The notes: generated by a model from the sequence alone, not told the origin. Shown: positions 1 to 8,049, numbered from the stretch's first letter. The stretch is DNA of 37,576 nt from Ruminococcaceae bacterium UBA1417 (GCA_002305575.1 DBPP01000036.1:1-37576); one strand, 5' to 3'. Translations and numbers: made by a program.

Positions 1-4
1 CAAT

Positions 5-35
5 AAGCATGTATCCGATGGGTGCATGCTTTTTT
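5..35 (+). terminator. Intrinsic terminator of an upstream gene
   Basis: A 7-bp perfect stem (AAGCATG at 5-11 with CATGCTT at 25-31) is followed by a T-run ending at 35. It most likely ends a transcript that enters from the left edge of the window. Its gene lies outside the window. Confidence 0.7.
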
Positions 36-121
36 GTTTATTGTTTTCTTGTTCCTTGATGGAAAATGGAAGCCCGGCGGTATCTGACGGCAAAGGGATG
101 GAAGCGCGCAGGAGAAAAAAT

Positions 122-613
122 ATGGTGGGATCATGCAGAATCCGGCAGGCGTTGCCGAAGGATATAGACCAAATCGTGAAAATCTATAATTCCAACGCCG
201 GTTTTTTGCAGCATCACCTGGGAAAAGAGCGGATCGAGCGTTCTTTTGTGGAGCAGGAGATGAAAGCGATGGTATGTGCGGAATTCTGTTCTTGCGTCGT
301 GGAGGATATGGAAAGCGGCGCATGCGCCGGCGTTCTGGATTACAGACCGGGAGACTGCGTGTACCTCTCTTTGCTTATGCTGGATGCAGAATACCAGAGA
401 AAGGGGTACGGGAAAGCGTGTTATACTTTTTTTGAGCAGGAAATGCTCCGGTAGGGTGCGCATGCGGTTCGCATCGATGTTGTGGATACTTACGTAGGGA
501 ATGCGGCGCCGTTTTGGCGCAAATGTGGATTTTCTGCAACAAAGCGGGCCAAGCTGGAGTGGGGCGGCTGGCAATCTGAGGCAGTGGTTATGGTTAAGCG
601 GCTTGCGGTTTGA
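122..613 (+). pseudogene. GNAT-family N-acetyltransferase interrupted by in-frame TAG
   Basis: The frame starts at ATG 122, with AGGAG at 110-114 as ribosome binding site, and stops at TAG 452-454 after 110 codons. The same frame then continues to TGA 611-613 without another stop. The first part has the acetyl-CoA loop of GNAT enzymes (QRKGYGKA, about residues 95-102). The part after the TAG carries the usual C-terminal GNAT pattern (NAAPFWRKCGF). Joined, they give a normal GNAT length of about 163 residues. A single CAG to TAG change would explain the break, since glutamine fits there. It is therefore a recent nonsense pseudogene or a gene read through at amber. The acceptor substrate cannot be told. 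It has no operon partner. Confidence 0.8.
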
Positions 614-701
614 CGAGGCTGTTTGGGGCGTTTGCCTGGCCGGGAAAGTATCGAATGTCCGAAGATTGTGACATGAAAGAATAAATTTTGCGAATTGCAA
701 A

Positions 702-730
702 TTGACAAAAGGAAATCCACGTGGTAGAAT
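702..730 (+). promoter_or_regulatory. Promoter of the peptide transporter operon
   Basis: TTGACA at 702-707 and TAGAAT at 725-730 are separated by 17 bases, a near-consensus housekeeping promoter. Transcription would start near 737, giving an untranslated leader of about 285 bases before the first permease gene at 1023. Confidence 0.75.
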
Positions 731-736
731 GAGTTA

Positions 737-1022
737 ATCATTTATAGGACTGCAGCGATGTGTCCGGCACTTCTGCGTGAGCGGTTGGCCAGAAATTGCG
801 CAAAACATCCGGATGTTTTCATTTTGCTTCCATTTATATGGAAGCAAAATGGAAGTATATCGGAGGCGAAATGGCATCGGGTTCGCGGCGGAAGGCATTT
901 TTTTTGCCTAAAAAACTGTTTGCTGAAAAAGGACATGTGTGCGCAGAGGGAATGATGCCTGCAAGAAGGCCTGCCGTAGCTTGCACGACGGCAGCCAAAA
1001 TGAAAGAAAGAGGAATGATAGC
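737..1022 (+). promoter_or_regulatory. Long structured 5' leader of the opp operon
   Basis: This stretch has no convincing gene. It holds a perfect 18-bp palindrome (AAAACATCCGGATGTTTT, 802-819), directly followed by a 14-bp hairpin with loop TTAT (820-851). Further on are a T-rich-loop hairpin around 893-908 and a GC-rich hairpin around 971-996 (CTGCCGT with ACGGCAG). I recognise no known riboswitch class or T-box signature (no AGGGUGGNACCGCG-type core). A 65-codon frame from ATG 758 with a weak AGGA upstream could be a leader peptide, but it runs through the hairpins and matches no family I know. Confidence 0.4.
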
Positions 1023-1937
1023 ATGGCAAAGTACGTGGTGAAGCGCACAATCCTTGCGATAATTACGGTTATCCTGATCAGTGCGATCACATTCTTTACA
1101 ATGTACGCTGTTCCAGGCGGCCCGTTTGACAGTGAGAAAGCGCTGTCGCCTGCGGTTCAAGCGGCTTTGGAGGAACGTTACGGTCTGAACGATCCCGTTC
1201 CGGTACAGTATCTGAATTATATGCGGCGTTTGGTCTTTGAGCTGGATTTTGGCGTGGGCCTGAAAACCGGCCGCGATGTTTTCGCGACGATTATGACCGG
1301 TATGCGGACCAGCGCGAAGCTCGGTTTGTCTGCTGCGGCCGTGGCGATTGTGTTTGGTCTGGTGCTCGGCTCTCTGGCGGCGCTGAACCGCGGCAAGCTG
1401 ATCGACCGACTGGTTGTGTTTTTCTCGACGCTGGCGACCTCGGTGCCAAGCTTTGTCTTGGCAACGCTGCTCCTGCTCATCTTTTCCATTCAGCTGGGAT
1501 GGGTACCAGCTTGGTCTGCGTCGAATCCCAACTATATTTTGCCCGTTATTTCCCTTGCCATGTACCCGATGGCTTATATCACGCGTTTGACGAAGACCAG
1601 TATGCTCGACGCCCTGAATCAGGATTATATTCGCACGGCGCGCGCGAAGGGTGTTGCAAACTATAAGGTGATTTTTAAGCATGCGTTGCGCAATGCGTTG
1701 ATTCCGGTTGTCACGTACGTCGGCCCGATGATTGCGTTTATCATCACGGGTTCCATGGTTGTGGAGACGATTTTCTCCACCGGCGGCCTGGGTCAGGAAT
1801 TTGTTTCCGCCATCACGAACCGCGACTATACGATGATTATGGGCACCACGATTTTCCTTGCGGTTCTGATGGTTGTTGCCAACCTGATCACCGATATTGT
1901 TTATAAGATTATTGACCCGAGAATTTCGTTTGATTGA
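1023..1937 (+). CDS. oppB: Peptide ABC transporter permease, OppB/DppB type
   Basis: A 304-residue inner-membrane permease that pairs with the next gene to form the translocation pore of a di/oligopeptide importer. It has the N-terminal cytoplasm-to-membrane segment typical of OppB (MAKYVVKRTILAIITVILIS), about six hydrophobic segments, and the EAA coupling loop (DYIRTARAKGV then FKHALRNALIPVVTY) that docks on the ATPases. ATG 1023 is chosen because AGAGGA lies at 1009-1014; an upstream in-frame ATG at 939 would add residues unlike the family. The length is normal for DppB/OppB. It is the first gene of a five-gene operon B-C-D-F-A. Substrate (peptide, nickel or other) cannot be fixed from the permease alone. 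Confidence 0.92.
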   Translation: MAKYVVKRTILAIITVILISAITFFTMYAVPGGPFDSEKALSPAVQAALEERYGLNDPVPVQYLNYMRRLVFELDFGVGLKTGRDVFATIMTGMRTSAKLGLSAAAVAIVFGLVLGSLAALNRGKLIDRLVVFFSTLATSVPSFVLATLLLLIFSIQLGWVPAWSASNPNYILPVISLAMYPMAYITRLTKTSMLDALNQDYIRTARAKGVANYKVIFKHALRNALIPVVTYVGPMIAFIITGSMVVETIFSTGGLGQEFVSAITNRDYTMIMGTTIFLAVLMVVANLITDIVYKIIDPRISFD

Positions 1938-1953
1938 GGAGGCCGAACGGAGT

Positions 1954-3024
1954 ATGACAGAAAAAATGCCAAAGAAGAACCTGTTCAGCAGCCAGATCAA
2001 TCTGAGCAAATTTACGCCTGCCAGTGAGGATGAGAAGCGCCAGAAGGAAGTCATGAGCGAATCCACCACCTTCTTTAAGGATGGTATGAAAAAGCTCATG
2101 CGCAACCCGCTGGCCGTTGGCTCCATCATCGTGCTGGTTCTGCTGATTGTTACCATCATTGTGGCGCCGATGATCGTGCCATATGGCTACGAGGAGATCA
2201 ACAACATCGATGGACGCCGCGACCGCACAGCCGCCAACCTCGGTCCGTTCCAGTATTCCGAGACCGAGCAGCAGTGGATGGAGGAAACCGGCGAATCCCG
2301 TTTCCCGCATATCTTCGGTACAGACAGTTTGGGACGCGACTACTTTATGCGCGTTATCTACGGTACCCGCGTTTCGCTGGCTGTCGGCTTTTTCGCCAGC
2401 ATTCTGGTTATGATCATCGGCGTTCTGTATGGCTCGATTGCGGGTTATGCAGGCGGCAAGGTGGACTTGATCATGATGCGTATCTGCGATATCATCTATT
2501 CGCTGCCTGACCTGTTGATGGTGATCCTGCTTTCCGTTGTGTTGGACGAAACGCTCGGCAGCGCAATTGAAGGCACGGTCTTTGCAAGCCTTGGCAGCAA
2601 CATGCTGGCGCTGTTTATTGTGTTTGCGCTTTTGTACTGGGTGGGCATGGCCCGTCTGGTTCGCGGCCAGATTCTCACCATCAAGGAGAATGAATATGTT
2701 CTGGCGGCGCGTACCATTGGCACGAAGCCCCCGCGTATTCTCAGAAAGCACATCCTCCCGAACTGCCTGTCCGTCATCATCATTTCGGTGGCGTTGCAGG
2801 TACCGTCCGCGATTTTCACGGAAAGCTACCTGAGCTTTCTCGGCCTTGGTGTTTCCGCACCGATGCCGTCGCTCGGCAGTTTGGCCAACAGTGCGCGCGG
2901 CGCGCTGACCAGCTATCCGCATCAGCTCGTTTTCCCGGCAATTATGATTTGCCTCATTGTTCTGGCATTCAACCTGTTGGGCGACGGCCTGCGCGATGCG
3001 TTTGACCCGAAATTGAGGAGGTAA
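1954..3024 (+). CDS. oppC: Peptide ABC transporter permease, OppC/DppC type
   Basis: A 356-residue second permease of the peptide importer. An approximately 50-residue charged N-terminal tail precedes the first membrane segment (about residues 51-70). It then shows the OppC hallmark HIFGTDSLGRDYFMRVIYGTR, five further hydrophobic segments, and the EAA loop (ENEYVLAARTIGTKPPRILRK cut short here) followed by ILPNCLSVIII. ATG 1954 is 16 bases after the oppB stop, with GAGGAGG at 1936-1942 overlapping that stop, so the two are translationally close. Length and motifs are normal for the family. Confidence 0.92.
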   Translation: MTEKMPKKNLFSSQINLSKFTPASEDEKRQKEVMSESTTFFKDGMKKLMRNPLAVGSIIVLVLLIVTIIVAPMIVPYGYEEINNIDGRRDRTAANLGPFQYSETEQQWMEETGESRFPHIFGTDSLGRDYFMRVIYGTRVSLAVGFFASILVMIIGVLYGSIAGYAGGKVDLIMMRICDIIYSLPDLLMVILLSVVLDETLGSAIEGTVFASLGSNMLALFIVFALLYWVGMARLVRGQILTIKENEYVLAARTIGTKPPRILRKHILPNCLSVIIISVALQVPSAIFTESYLSFLGLGVSAPMPSLGSLANSARGALTSYPHQLVFPAIMICLIVLAFNLLGDGLRDAFDPKLRR

Positions 3025-3029
3025 GTGAA

Positions 3030-4124
3030 ATGAGCGAACATCTTTTGTCCGTAAAGGATTTGCATACCTCCTTTACTACAGATAACGGTGAGGTGCACGC
3101 CGTAAACGGCATCTCCTTCAATCTCGATGCCGGCAAGGTGCTGGGGATCGTCGGCGAGTCCGGCTCCGGTAAGTCGGTTACAGCGTATTCCATTATGCAG
3201 ATTCTAGCGGAGAACGGCCAGATTACCGGCGGCAGCGTGGAGTACAAGGGGCAGGACATCACAAAATGGAGTAAAAAGCAGATGGCCGGTTTCCGCGGCA
3301 AGTGCTGCTCCATCATTTTCCAGGATCCGATGACTTCGCTGAATCCGGTGTTTTCCATCGGCAATCAGCTGGAGGAGGCCATTCGCCTGCACACAGACAA
3401 AAATCATAAGGAGGCGCGTGCGCGCGCCATTGAACTGCTGACGCTGGTCGGTGTCAATGAACCGGCCAAGCGCGTCAAACAGTATCCTTTTGAGCTTTCG
3501 GGCGGCATGCGGCAGCGCGTCATGATTGCGATGGCGCTGGCCTGTGAGCCGGATATTCTGATCGCGGACGAGCCGACCACCGCGCTCGACGTGACGATTC
3601 AGGCGCAGATCCTTGAGTTGATGCAGGAACTGCAGAAGAAGCTCGGTATGGCGATCATCATGGTCACGCATGACCTCGGCGTTATCGCCACCATGTGCGA
3701 CGAAATCATCGTCATGTACGGCGGCCGCGTGTGTGAGCGCGGAACGGCGGATGCGATTTTCTACGAGCCGGCGCACGAGTACACGAAAGGTCTGCTGCGC
3801 TCGATTCCGAATGTCAACAATTCGAAGGAGAGACTGGTGCCGATTGCCGGTAACCCGATTAACCTTTTGAACATGCCGAGCGGCTGCGCGTTTTGCGCCC
3901 GCTGTGATAAGGCCATGAAGATTTGCCTTGAGCAGGTACCGCAAGAGCGCTGGGTAGGCAAGGACCATTTGGCATCCTGTTGGCTCAACGATCTGGCCCT
4001 GAAGGAAAAGGCGGAGAAAATGCAGGCCGCCGGATCTTCAAACGCAGAAATCCTGCGCGAAACCGGCTGGACCAAGGACGCGGATGGCGCGTGGATCTAC
4101 ACCGCCGAAACCGTACAGAAGTAA
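3030..4124 (+). CDS. oppD: Peptide ABC transporter ATPase, OppD/DppD type
   Basis: A 364-residue ATPase subunit that powers the importer from the cytoplasmic face. It has Walker A GESGSGKS (42-49), Q-loop FQDPMTSLNP, signature LSGGMRQR, Walker B ILIADEPT and switch histidine VTHD. The C-terminal oligopeptide-transporter domain carries four cysteines (SGCAFCARC, KICLEQ, ASCW), the pattern known to bind an iron-sulfur cluster in DppD-like ATPases. After the last cysteine there is a lysine/glutamate-rich tail of about 45 residues that is longer than usual. The start is six bases after oppC, with AGGAGG just upstream. It forms a heterodimer with the next gene product. Confidence 0.93.
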   Translation: MSEHLLSVKDLHTSFTTDNGEVHAVNGISFNLDAGKVLGIVGESGSGKSVTAYSIMQILAENGQITGGSVEYKGQDITKWSKKQMAGFRGKCCSIIFQDPMTSLNPVFSIGNQLEEAIRLHTDKNHKEARARAIELLTLVGVNEPAKRVKQYPFELSGGMRQRVMIAMALACEPDILIADEPTTALDVTIQAQILELMQELQKKLGMAIIMVTHDLGVIATMCDEIIVMYGGRVCERGTADAIFYEPAHEYTKGLLRSIPNVNNSKERLVPIAGNPINLLNMPSGCAFCARCDKAMKICLEQVPQERWVGKDHLASCWLNDLALKEKAEKMQAAGSSNAEILRETGWTKDADGAWIYTAETVQK

Positions 4125-4137
4125 GGAGGGACTACCG

Positions 4138-5184
4138 ATGAGCAATGAATATCTGATCGAGGTAGAGCACCTCAAACAATATTTCCCGGTGCGTACGGGC
4201 TTTGCGAAGACGACGCCGCTGAAAGCGGTGGACGATATCTCGTTTGCGATCAAGCCGGGTGAAACGCTCGGCCTTGTAGGCGAGTCTGGCTGCGGCAAAA
4301 CAACGGTTGGACGCACGCTGCTTCAGCTGTATAAGCCGACAGGTGGGCGCGTCAAGTACGAAGGCAAAACAATTTTTGATGCCGGCGATGTGCCGGAACT
4401 CGATGCCGAAGGTAAGCCCATCATCGGGGCGAACGGCAAACCTGTGCTTTCCAAGCCGGTCTCCGTCAATATGCTGCCTTACCGCAAAAAAATGCAGATG
4501 GTGTTTCAGGATCCATATTCGTCCCTGAATCCGCGCATGACGGTTGAGGATATCATTGGCGAGCCGCTCGACGTGCATAAGCTGTATGCAAATAAGGCGG
4601 AGCGACGTGAAAAGATTTTGAGACTCATGGAACTGGTCGGCCTGAACGCCGAACACGCTACGCGCTACGCCCATGAGTTTTCCGGTGGCCAGCGCCAGCG
4701 TATCGGTATTGCCCGTGCGCTTGCTGTGGACCCGCGTTTCATCGTGTGCGACGAGCCGGTGTCTGCGCTGGACGTTTCCATTCAGGCGCAGGTTGTCAAC
4801 ATGTTTGAGGACCTGCAGCATAAACTGGGTGTCGCATACCTTTTTATTGCGCACGACCTTCTGGTTGTCAACCACATCTCCGACCGTATTGCCGTAATGT
4901 ATCTGGGCAAAATGATGGAGCTTGCGGATGCGGATGATTTGATGAATAGCCCGATCCACCCGTACACGCAGTCCCTGCTTTCCGCAGTTCCGATGCCTGA
5001 TCCTAAAATTGCGCGCCAGCGCAAGCGCATTGTGCTCGAAGGCGATGTACCGAGCCCGCTGAAGGCGCCGAGCGGCTGCCCGTTCCGCACCCGTTGCCCC
5101 TATGCAACTGAGCAGTGCGCGGCGGAACGTCCGCAGCTTACAGACCGCGGTAACGGCCATATGGTGGCCTGCTGGAACAAGTAA
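4138..5184 (+). CDS. oppF: Peptide ABC transporter ATPase, OppF/DppF type
   Basis: A 348-residue partner ATPase. It has Walker A GESGCGKT (48-55), FQDPYSSLNPRMTV, signature FSGGQRQRIGIARAL, Walker B FIVCDEPVSALD and switch histidine IAHD. The C-terminal domain again carries a cysteine set (SGCPFRTRCPYATEQC and VACW) of the kind that binds an Fe-S cluster. Compared with typical OppF there is an insert of about 25-30 residues (about 73-105) between the Walker A region and the Q-loop. ATG 4138 follows AAGGAGGG at 4123-4130. An in-frame upstream start at 4084 would overlap oppD and lacks a better binding site. Confidence 0.93.
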   Translation: MSNEYLIEVEHLKQYFPVRTGFAKTTPLKAVDDISFAIKPGETLGLVGESGCGKTTVGRTLLQLYKPTGGRVKYEGKTIFDAGDVPELDAEGKPIIGANGKPVLSKPVSVNMLPYRKKMQMVFQDPYSSLNPRMTVEDIIGEPLDVHKLYANKAERREKILRLMELVGLNAEHATRYAHEFSGGQRQRIGIARALAVDPRFIVCDEPVSALDVSIQAQVVNMFEDLQHKLGVAYLFIAHDLLVVNHISDRIAVMYLGKMMELADADDLMNSPIHPYTQSLLSAVPMPDPKIARQRKRIVLEGDVPSPLKAPSGCPFRTRCPYATEQCAAERPQLTDRGNGHMVACWNK

Positions 5185-5288
5185 TTCGGTTCCCCTGGTT
5201 TTTTATTTCAGAAACTCCGGCCGCGTTTCTGCGCGTGCTGTGGTTTAATATCTACAGGCGAAAGCCAAAAAATTTGGAGGTAAGTAAG

Positions 5289-7097
5289 ATGAAAAAGCTG
5301 ATTGCGCTTCTGCTTGTCCTGGCCATGTGTGTTGGCCTTGCGGCTTGCGGAAACACGGATTCCGCTTCCAATTCGGATTCGTCTTCTTCTGACAGCTCCA
5401 GCTCCACGACGGACGAGAGCTCTGCGGATGAGTCCGGCGACGCTGCGGAAGGCGAAACAATCGACCCGGTGAATGGCTGGGCGGAGTATGACGCGCTGAT
5501 CGATGAGATCCGTGCCTGCACCGATACCGCTAAGCGTGCTGAACTCATGCACCAGGCGGAAGACATGCTGATGGAGACCGGCGCTCTGATGCCGATCTAC
5601 TTCTACACCGACAACTATCTGCAGAAGGAGTACCTGACCAACGTGTACACCACGCCGTTCGGCTACAAGTACTTCATGTTTGCAAATCTGGACAACGGCT
5701 CCGATACGCTGCGTCTGTGCCTTGCGTCTGAGCCGGATAAGCTCGACCCGGCCCTCAACTCCACGGTTGACGGCGCGTGCCTCGCGATCAATACCTTCGC
5801 TGGTCTGATGACCTACGACGCAGAGGGCCAGCAGGTCAACGACCTTGCTGAAAACGTCGAGATGTCCGAGGACGGCATGACCTACACCGTTACCCTGAAG
5901 GATGACCTGAAGTGGTCCAACGGCGATAAGCTCGATGCGAACGACTTTGTGTATTCCTGGAACCGTGCAGCGAACCCGCTGACCGCTTCGGACTACGGCT
6001 ACATGTTTGCACCGATCAAGGGTTATGCAGAGATGACCGAAATGGACGAGGATGGCAACTTTGTCAATCCGGATGCGAAGCTTGACGTGACGGCTTCCGA
6101 GGATGGCAAGACGCTGACGATCAACCTCGAGTACCCCTGCGCGTACTTCAAGGATCTTCTCGCGTTCCCGACCTATTTCCCGGTTCACCAGGCTTCCGTT
6201 GAGGCTGCGGATCCGGACGGCACGAACCCGGGCGCTTGGGCGCTTGAGGCCGGCTTTGTTTCCAACGGTGCGTATACGCTGACCAGCTGGGAACACAACA
6301 GCTCCATGACCTATGAGAAGAACCCGAACTACCACCGTGCAGATGAAGTGACGATCGAGAAGCAGGAGTTCATGCTCTCTTCCGATGAGAACGCGATTTT
6401 CACGGCGTACAACGCTGGCAACCTCGATTTCGCCGACAGCATCCCGACCGCTGAAATTGCGGGTGTGCAGGATACGCCGGATTACCACCTCATCGACACA
6501 CTCGGCACCTACTATGTTTCCTTCAATGTTACGAGCTCCATGTTTGACGGCATGACCGCTGACGAGGCGAACACGTTCCGTCGTGCGCTCGGTCTGTTCG
6601 TTGACCGCGATTACATCTGCACCAGCATTGGTCAGTCCGGCCAGGTTCCGGCGGATTCCTTTATTCCGGCGGGCTGCCTCGACGGCAATGGTCAGGAGTT
6701 TAAGAACACCTCTTACTACAGCGCAGATCCGGCCGACTATGAGTCCAACGTGGAAGAGGGCATTGCCATGCTCGAGTCCATCGGCTACAAGTTTGAGAAC
6801 GGCATGCTTTCCGCTGAAACCCCGATCTCCTTTGAGTATATCGTAAACACCCCGGGCTCCAACGTCGATGTTGCTGAGGCGCTGCAGCAGGACTTCGCTG
6901 CGGTCGGCATCACGATGACGATCAAGGAGCAGGAGTGGAACGTATTCCTGAACGAGCGTAAAGCTGGTAACTTCGACATCTGCCGTAACGGCTGGCTCAT
7001 GGACTACAACGATGCGTTCAACATGCTCGAGATGTGGACCACCGATTCCGGCAACAACGATTGCCAGTTCGGCCGCTATGAGGGCTGGGAGGGCTAA
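5289..7097 (+). CDS. oppA: Peptide-binding lipoprotein, circularly permuted OppA/DppA (SBP family 5)
   Basis: A 602-residue extracellular solute-binding lipoprotein that delivers peptides to the transporter encoded upstream. A lipoprotein signal (residues 1-20, lipobox LAAC, Cys20) is followed by a Ser/Asp/Glu-rich linker (22-58). Residues about 63-132 then match what is normally the very C-terminal lobe of this family: EYDALIDEI, RAELMHQAEDMLM, MPIYFYTDNYL, PFGYKYFMFA. The usual mature N-terminus (LRLCLASEPDKLDPAL) begins only near residue 139. The protein ends at GNNDCQFGRYEGWEG, exactly where the missing C-terminal segment would normally follow. The order is therefore circularly permuted, in one intact frame. 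The start is chosen at ATG 5289 with GGAGG at 5276-5280. Confidence 0.9.
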   Translation: MKKLIALLLVLAMCVGLAACGNTDSASNSDSSSSDSSSSTTDESSADESGDAAEGETIDPVNGWAEYDALIDEIRACTDTAKRAELMHQAEDMLMETGALMPIYFYTDNYLQKEYLTNVYTTPFGYKYFMFANLDNGSDTLRLCLASEPDKLDPALNSTVDGACLAINTFAGLMTYDAEGQQVNDLAENVEMSEDGMTYTVTLKDDLKWSNGDKLDANDFVYSWNRAANPLTASDYGYMFAPIKGYAEMTEMDEDGNFVNPDAKLDVTASEDGKTLTINLEYPCAYFKDLLAFPTYFPVHQASVEAADPDGTNPGAWALEAGFVSNGAYTLTSWEHNSSMTYEKNPNYHRADEVTIEKQEFMLSSDENAIFTAYNAGNLDFADSIPTAEIAGVQDTPDYHLIDTLGTYYVSFNVTSSMFDGMTADEANTFRRALGLFVDRDYICTSIGQSGQVPADSFIPAGCLDGNGQEFKNTSYYSADPADYESNVEEGIAMLESIGYKFENGMLSAETPISFEYIVNTPGSNVDVAEALQQDFAAVGITMTIKEQEWNVFLNERKAGNFDICRNGWLMDYNDAFNMLEMWTTDSGNNDCQFGRYEGWEG

Positions 7098-7172
7098 TCT
7101 TCCCTTGCCGATAAAGGCTCCTCAATTTTAAAAAAGTAAACCGCGCCGCTTGATTGCGTGCGGTACAGGCGG

Positions 7173-7213
7173 GCGCCGCCGGTTTCCAGATGGAAGCCGG
7201 CGGCGCTTTGCCT
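7173..7213 (+). terminator. Terminator-like hairpin after oppA
   Basis: A 15-bp stem (7173-7187 with 7192-7206, loop AGAT, one G-T pair) lies about 75 bases after oppA. Its T-tract is short (7207-7209), so it may be a weak terminator or an mRNA-stabilising hairpin for the highly expressed binding-protein gene. Confidence 0.55.
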
Positions 7214-7224
7214 ATCTTCGCAGG

Positions 7225-7272
7225 CAAACAAAAAAACCGTGGATGATCCTTATAGGCATCCACGGTTTTCCT
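7225..7272 (-). terminator. Strong intrinsic terminator, minus direction (possibly bidirectional)
   Basis: A 13-bp perfect stem (7233-7245 with 7257-7269) with an 11-base loop. Read on the minus strand the stem runs into seven T, a strong terminator for a transcript coming from the DtxR-like gene side. On the plus strand the tail (TTTTCCTTTG) is weaker. Confidence 0.75.
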
Positions 7273-7535
7273 TTGTATATGTCTTAGAACAAAGAGAACG
7301 TCCGGCTAAGCCGGGAAGAGAAAAGAGCGTTCCTTCCCACCATATGGGCTCCATTGATCAAATCAAAAAGCAGGCCGGACACGGCAGAAGACTTCCATGC
7401 GTCCAAGCCAGACTCGATTGCGGGTAGGGAGACAAGCGACGCAAGCGGGAGAATTCTCAGCATCTTTTAAGAGTCTTCCGGTAAAAGTCCTTCTGCGGCA
7501 AATGCAAATTCTCGGCTTTGTTGTCGGAGTATCGC
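7273..7535 (-). other. Unassigned 260-base region between terminator and DtxR-like gene
   Basis: No gene is supported here on either strand. On the minus strand it is the unusually long stretch between the regulator's stop codon and the strong terminator at 7225-7272. It contains short self-complementary pieces (GTCCGGCTAAGCCGGG near 7300-7316; GAAGACT near 7388-7394 with AGTCTTC near 7471-7477; GAGAATTCTC near 7451-7460). It could be a long 3' untranslated region, a small RNA, or an interspersed repeat. Confidence 0.3.
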
Positions 7536-7913
7536 CTAAAGCAATTCGCGCATTTCGGTTACATGTGCGCGGATCTTGTCGAAACTTTCCTGGCTAATCA
7601 CGTGTTCGATGCGGCAGGCGTCTTCCACAGCTGTTTCCCGCGGTACGCCGAGATAGACGAGCCAATCGGAGAGGAGCTTGTGGCGTTCGTACATGCGCGA
7701 AGCAATTTCCATGCCGGCTTGCGTGAGCGTGATAAAACCGTCTGCATCGACAAGAATATAGTGGTTTTCACGAAGCTTCTTCATCGCTACACTGACGCTC
7801 GGTTTTGTGAAATGCAGCTCTGTCGCAATGTCGATGGAACGCACATGCGCATTTTTTTCAGAAAGCATCAGGATGGTTTCCAGATAGTTTTCTGCGGATT
7901 CCTGAATTCTCAA
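7536..7913 (-). CDS. DtxR/MntR-family metal-dependent transcriptional regulator
   Basis: A 125-residue cytoplasmic repressor of the DtxR/MntR family, likely controlling iron or manganese homeostasis genes. An N-terminal winged helix (about 1-65; recognition region TKPSVSVAMKKL) is followed by the dimerisation/metal domain (about 70-125) with ERHKLL and DACRIEHVIS. The conserved metal ligands H (in ERH) and E-H (in IEH) are present. The position that is Glu99 in Bacillus MntR is Cys here, as in iron-type DtxR, and the Asp8/Met10 position is Asn9. There is no SH3-like third domain. The start is a TTG codon at 7911-7913, supported by GGAAGGA at 7922-7928. It is a single gene, divergent from the DUF1508 gene. 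Metal specificity is uncertain. Confidence 0.87.
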   Translation of the reverse strand: MRIQESAENYLETILMLSEKNAHVRSIDIATELHFTKPSVSVAMKKLRENHYILVDADGFITLTQAGMEIASRMYERHKLLSDWLVYLGVPRETAVEDACRIEHVISQESFDKIRAHVTEMRELL

Positions 7914-7951
7914 TACAATCTATCCTTCCGTAGCGGTTTGCTGTTTTATTT

Positions 7952-7980
7952 AGTATAGCATATTTGCGTATGAATTTCAA
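7952..7980 (-). promoter_or_regulatory. Promoter of the DtxR-like gene
   Basis: On the minus strand, TTGAAA (7975-7980) and TATACT (7952-7957) are separated by 17 bases. The AT-rich spacer and surroundings could hold an autoregulatory operator, but no clear long palindrome is visible. Confidence 0.7.
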
Positions 7981-8040
7981 ATCCTTTCGGCAGTCGCACA
8001 CAGTTTTTCTCCAGAAATGGTATGCATTTCTGCGTTGATG

Positions 8041-8049
8041 TGTTACAAT
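8041..8049 (+). promoter_or_regulatory. Extended -10 promoter of the DUF1508 gene
   Basis: TG at 8041-8042, one base, then TACAAT at 8044-8049 fits an extended -10 element. No good -35 is visible, as is common for this promoter type. The coding start follows about 33 bases later. Confidence 0.5.

Noticed and set aside
737..1022. T-box or known riboswitch in the opp leader
   Set aside because: No T-box core sequence, specifier loop or recognised aptamer core was found.
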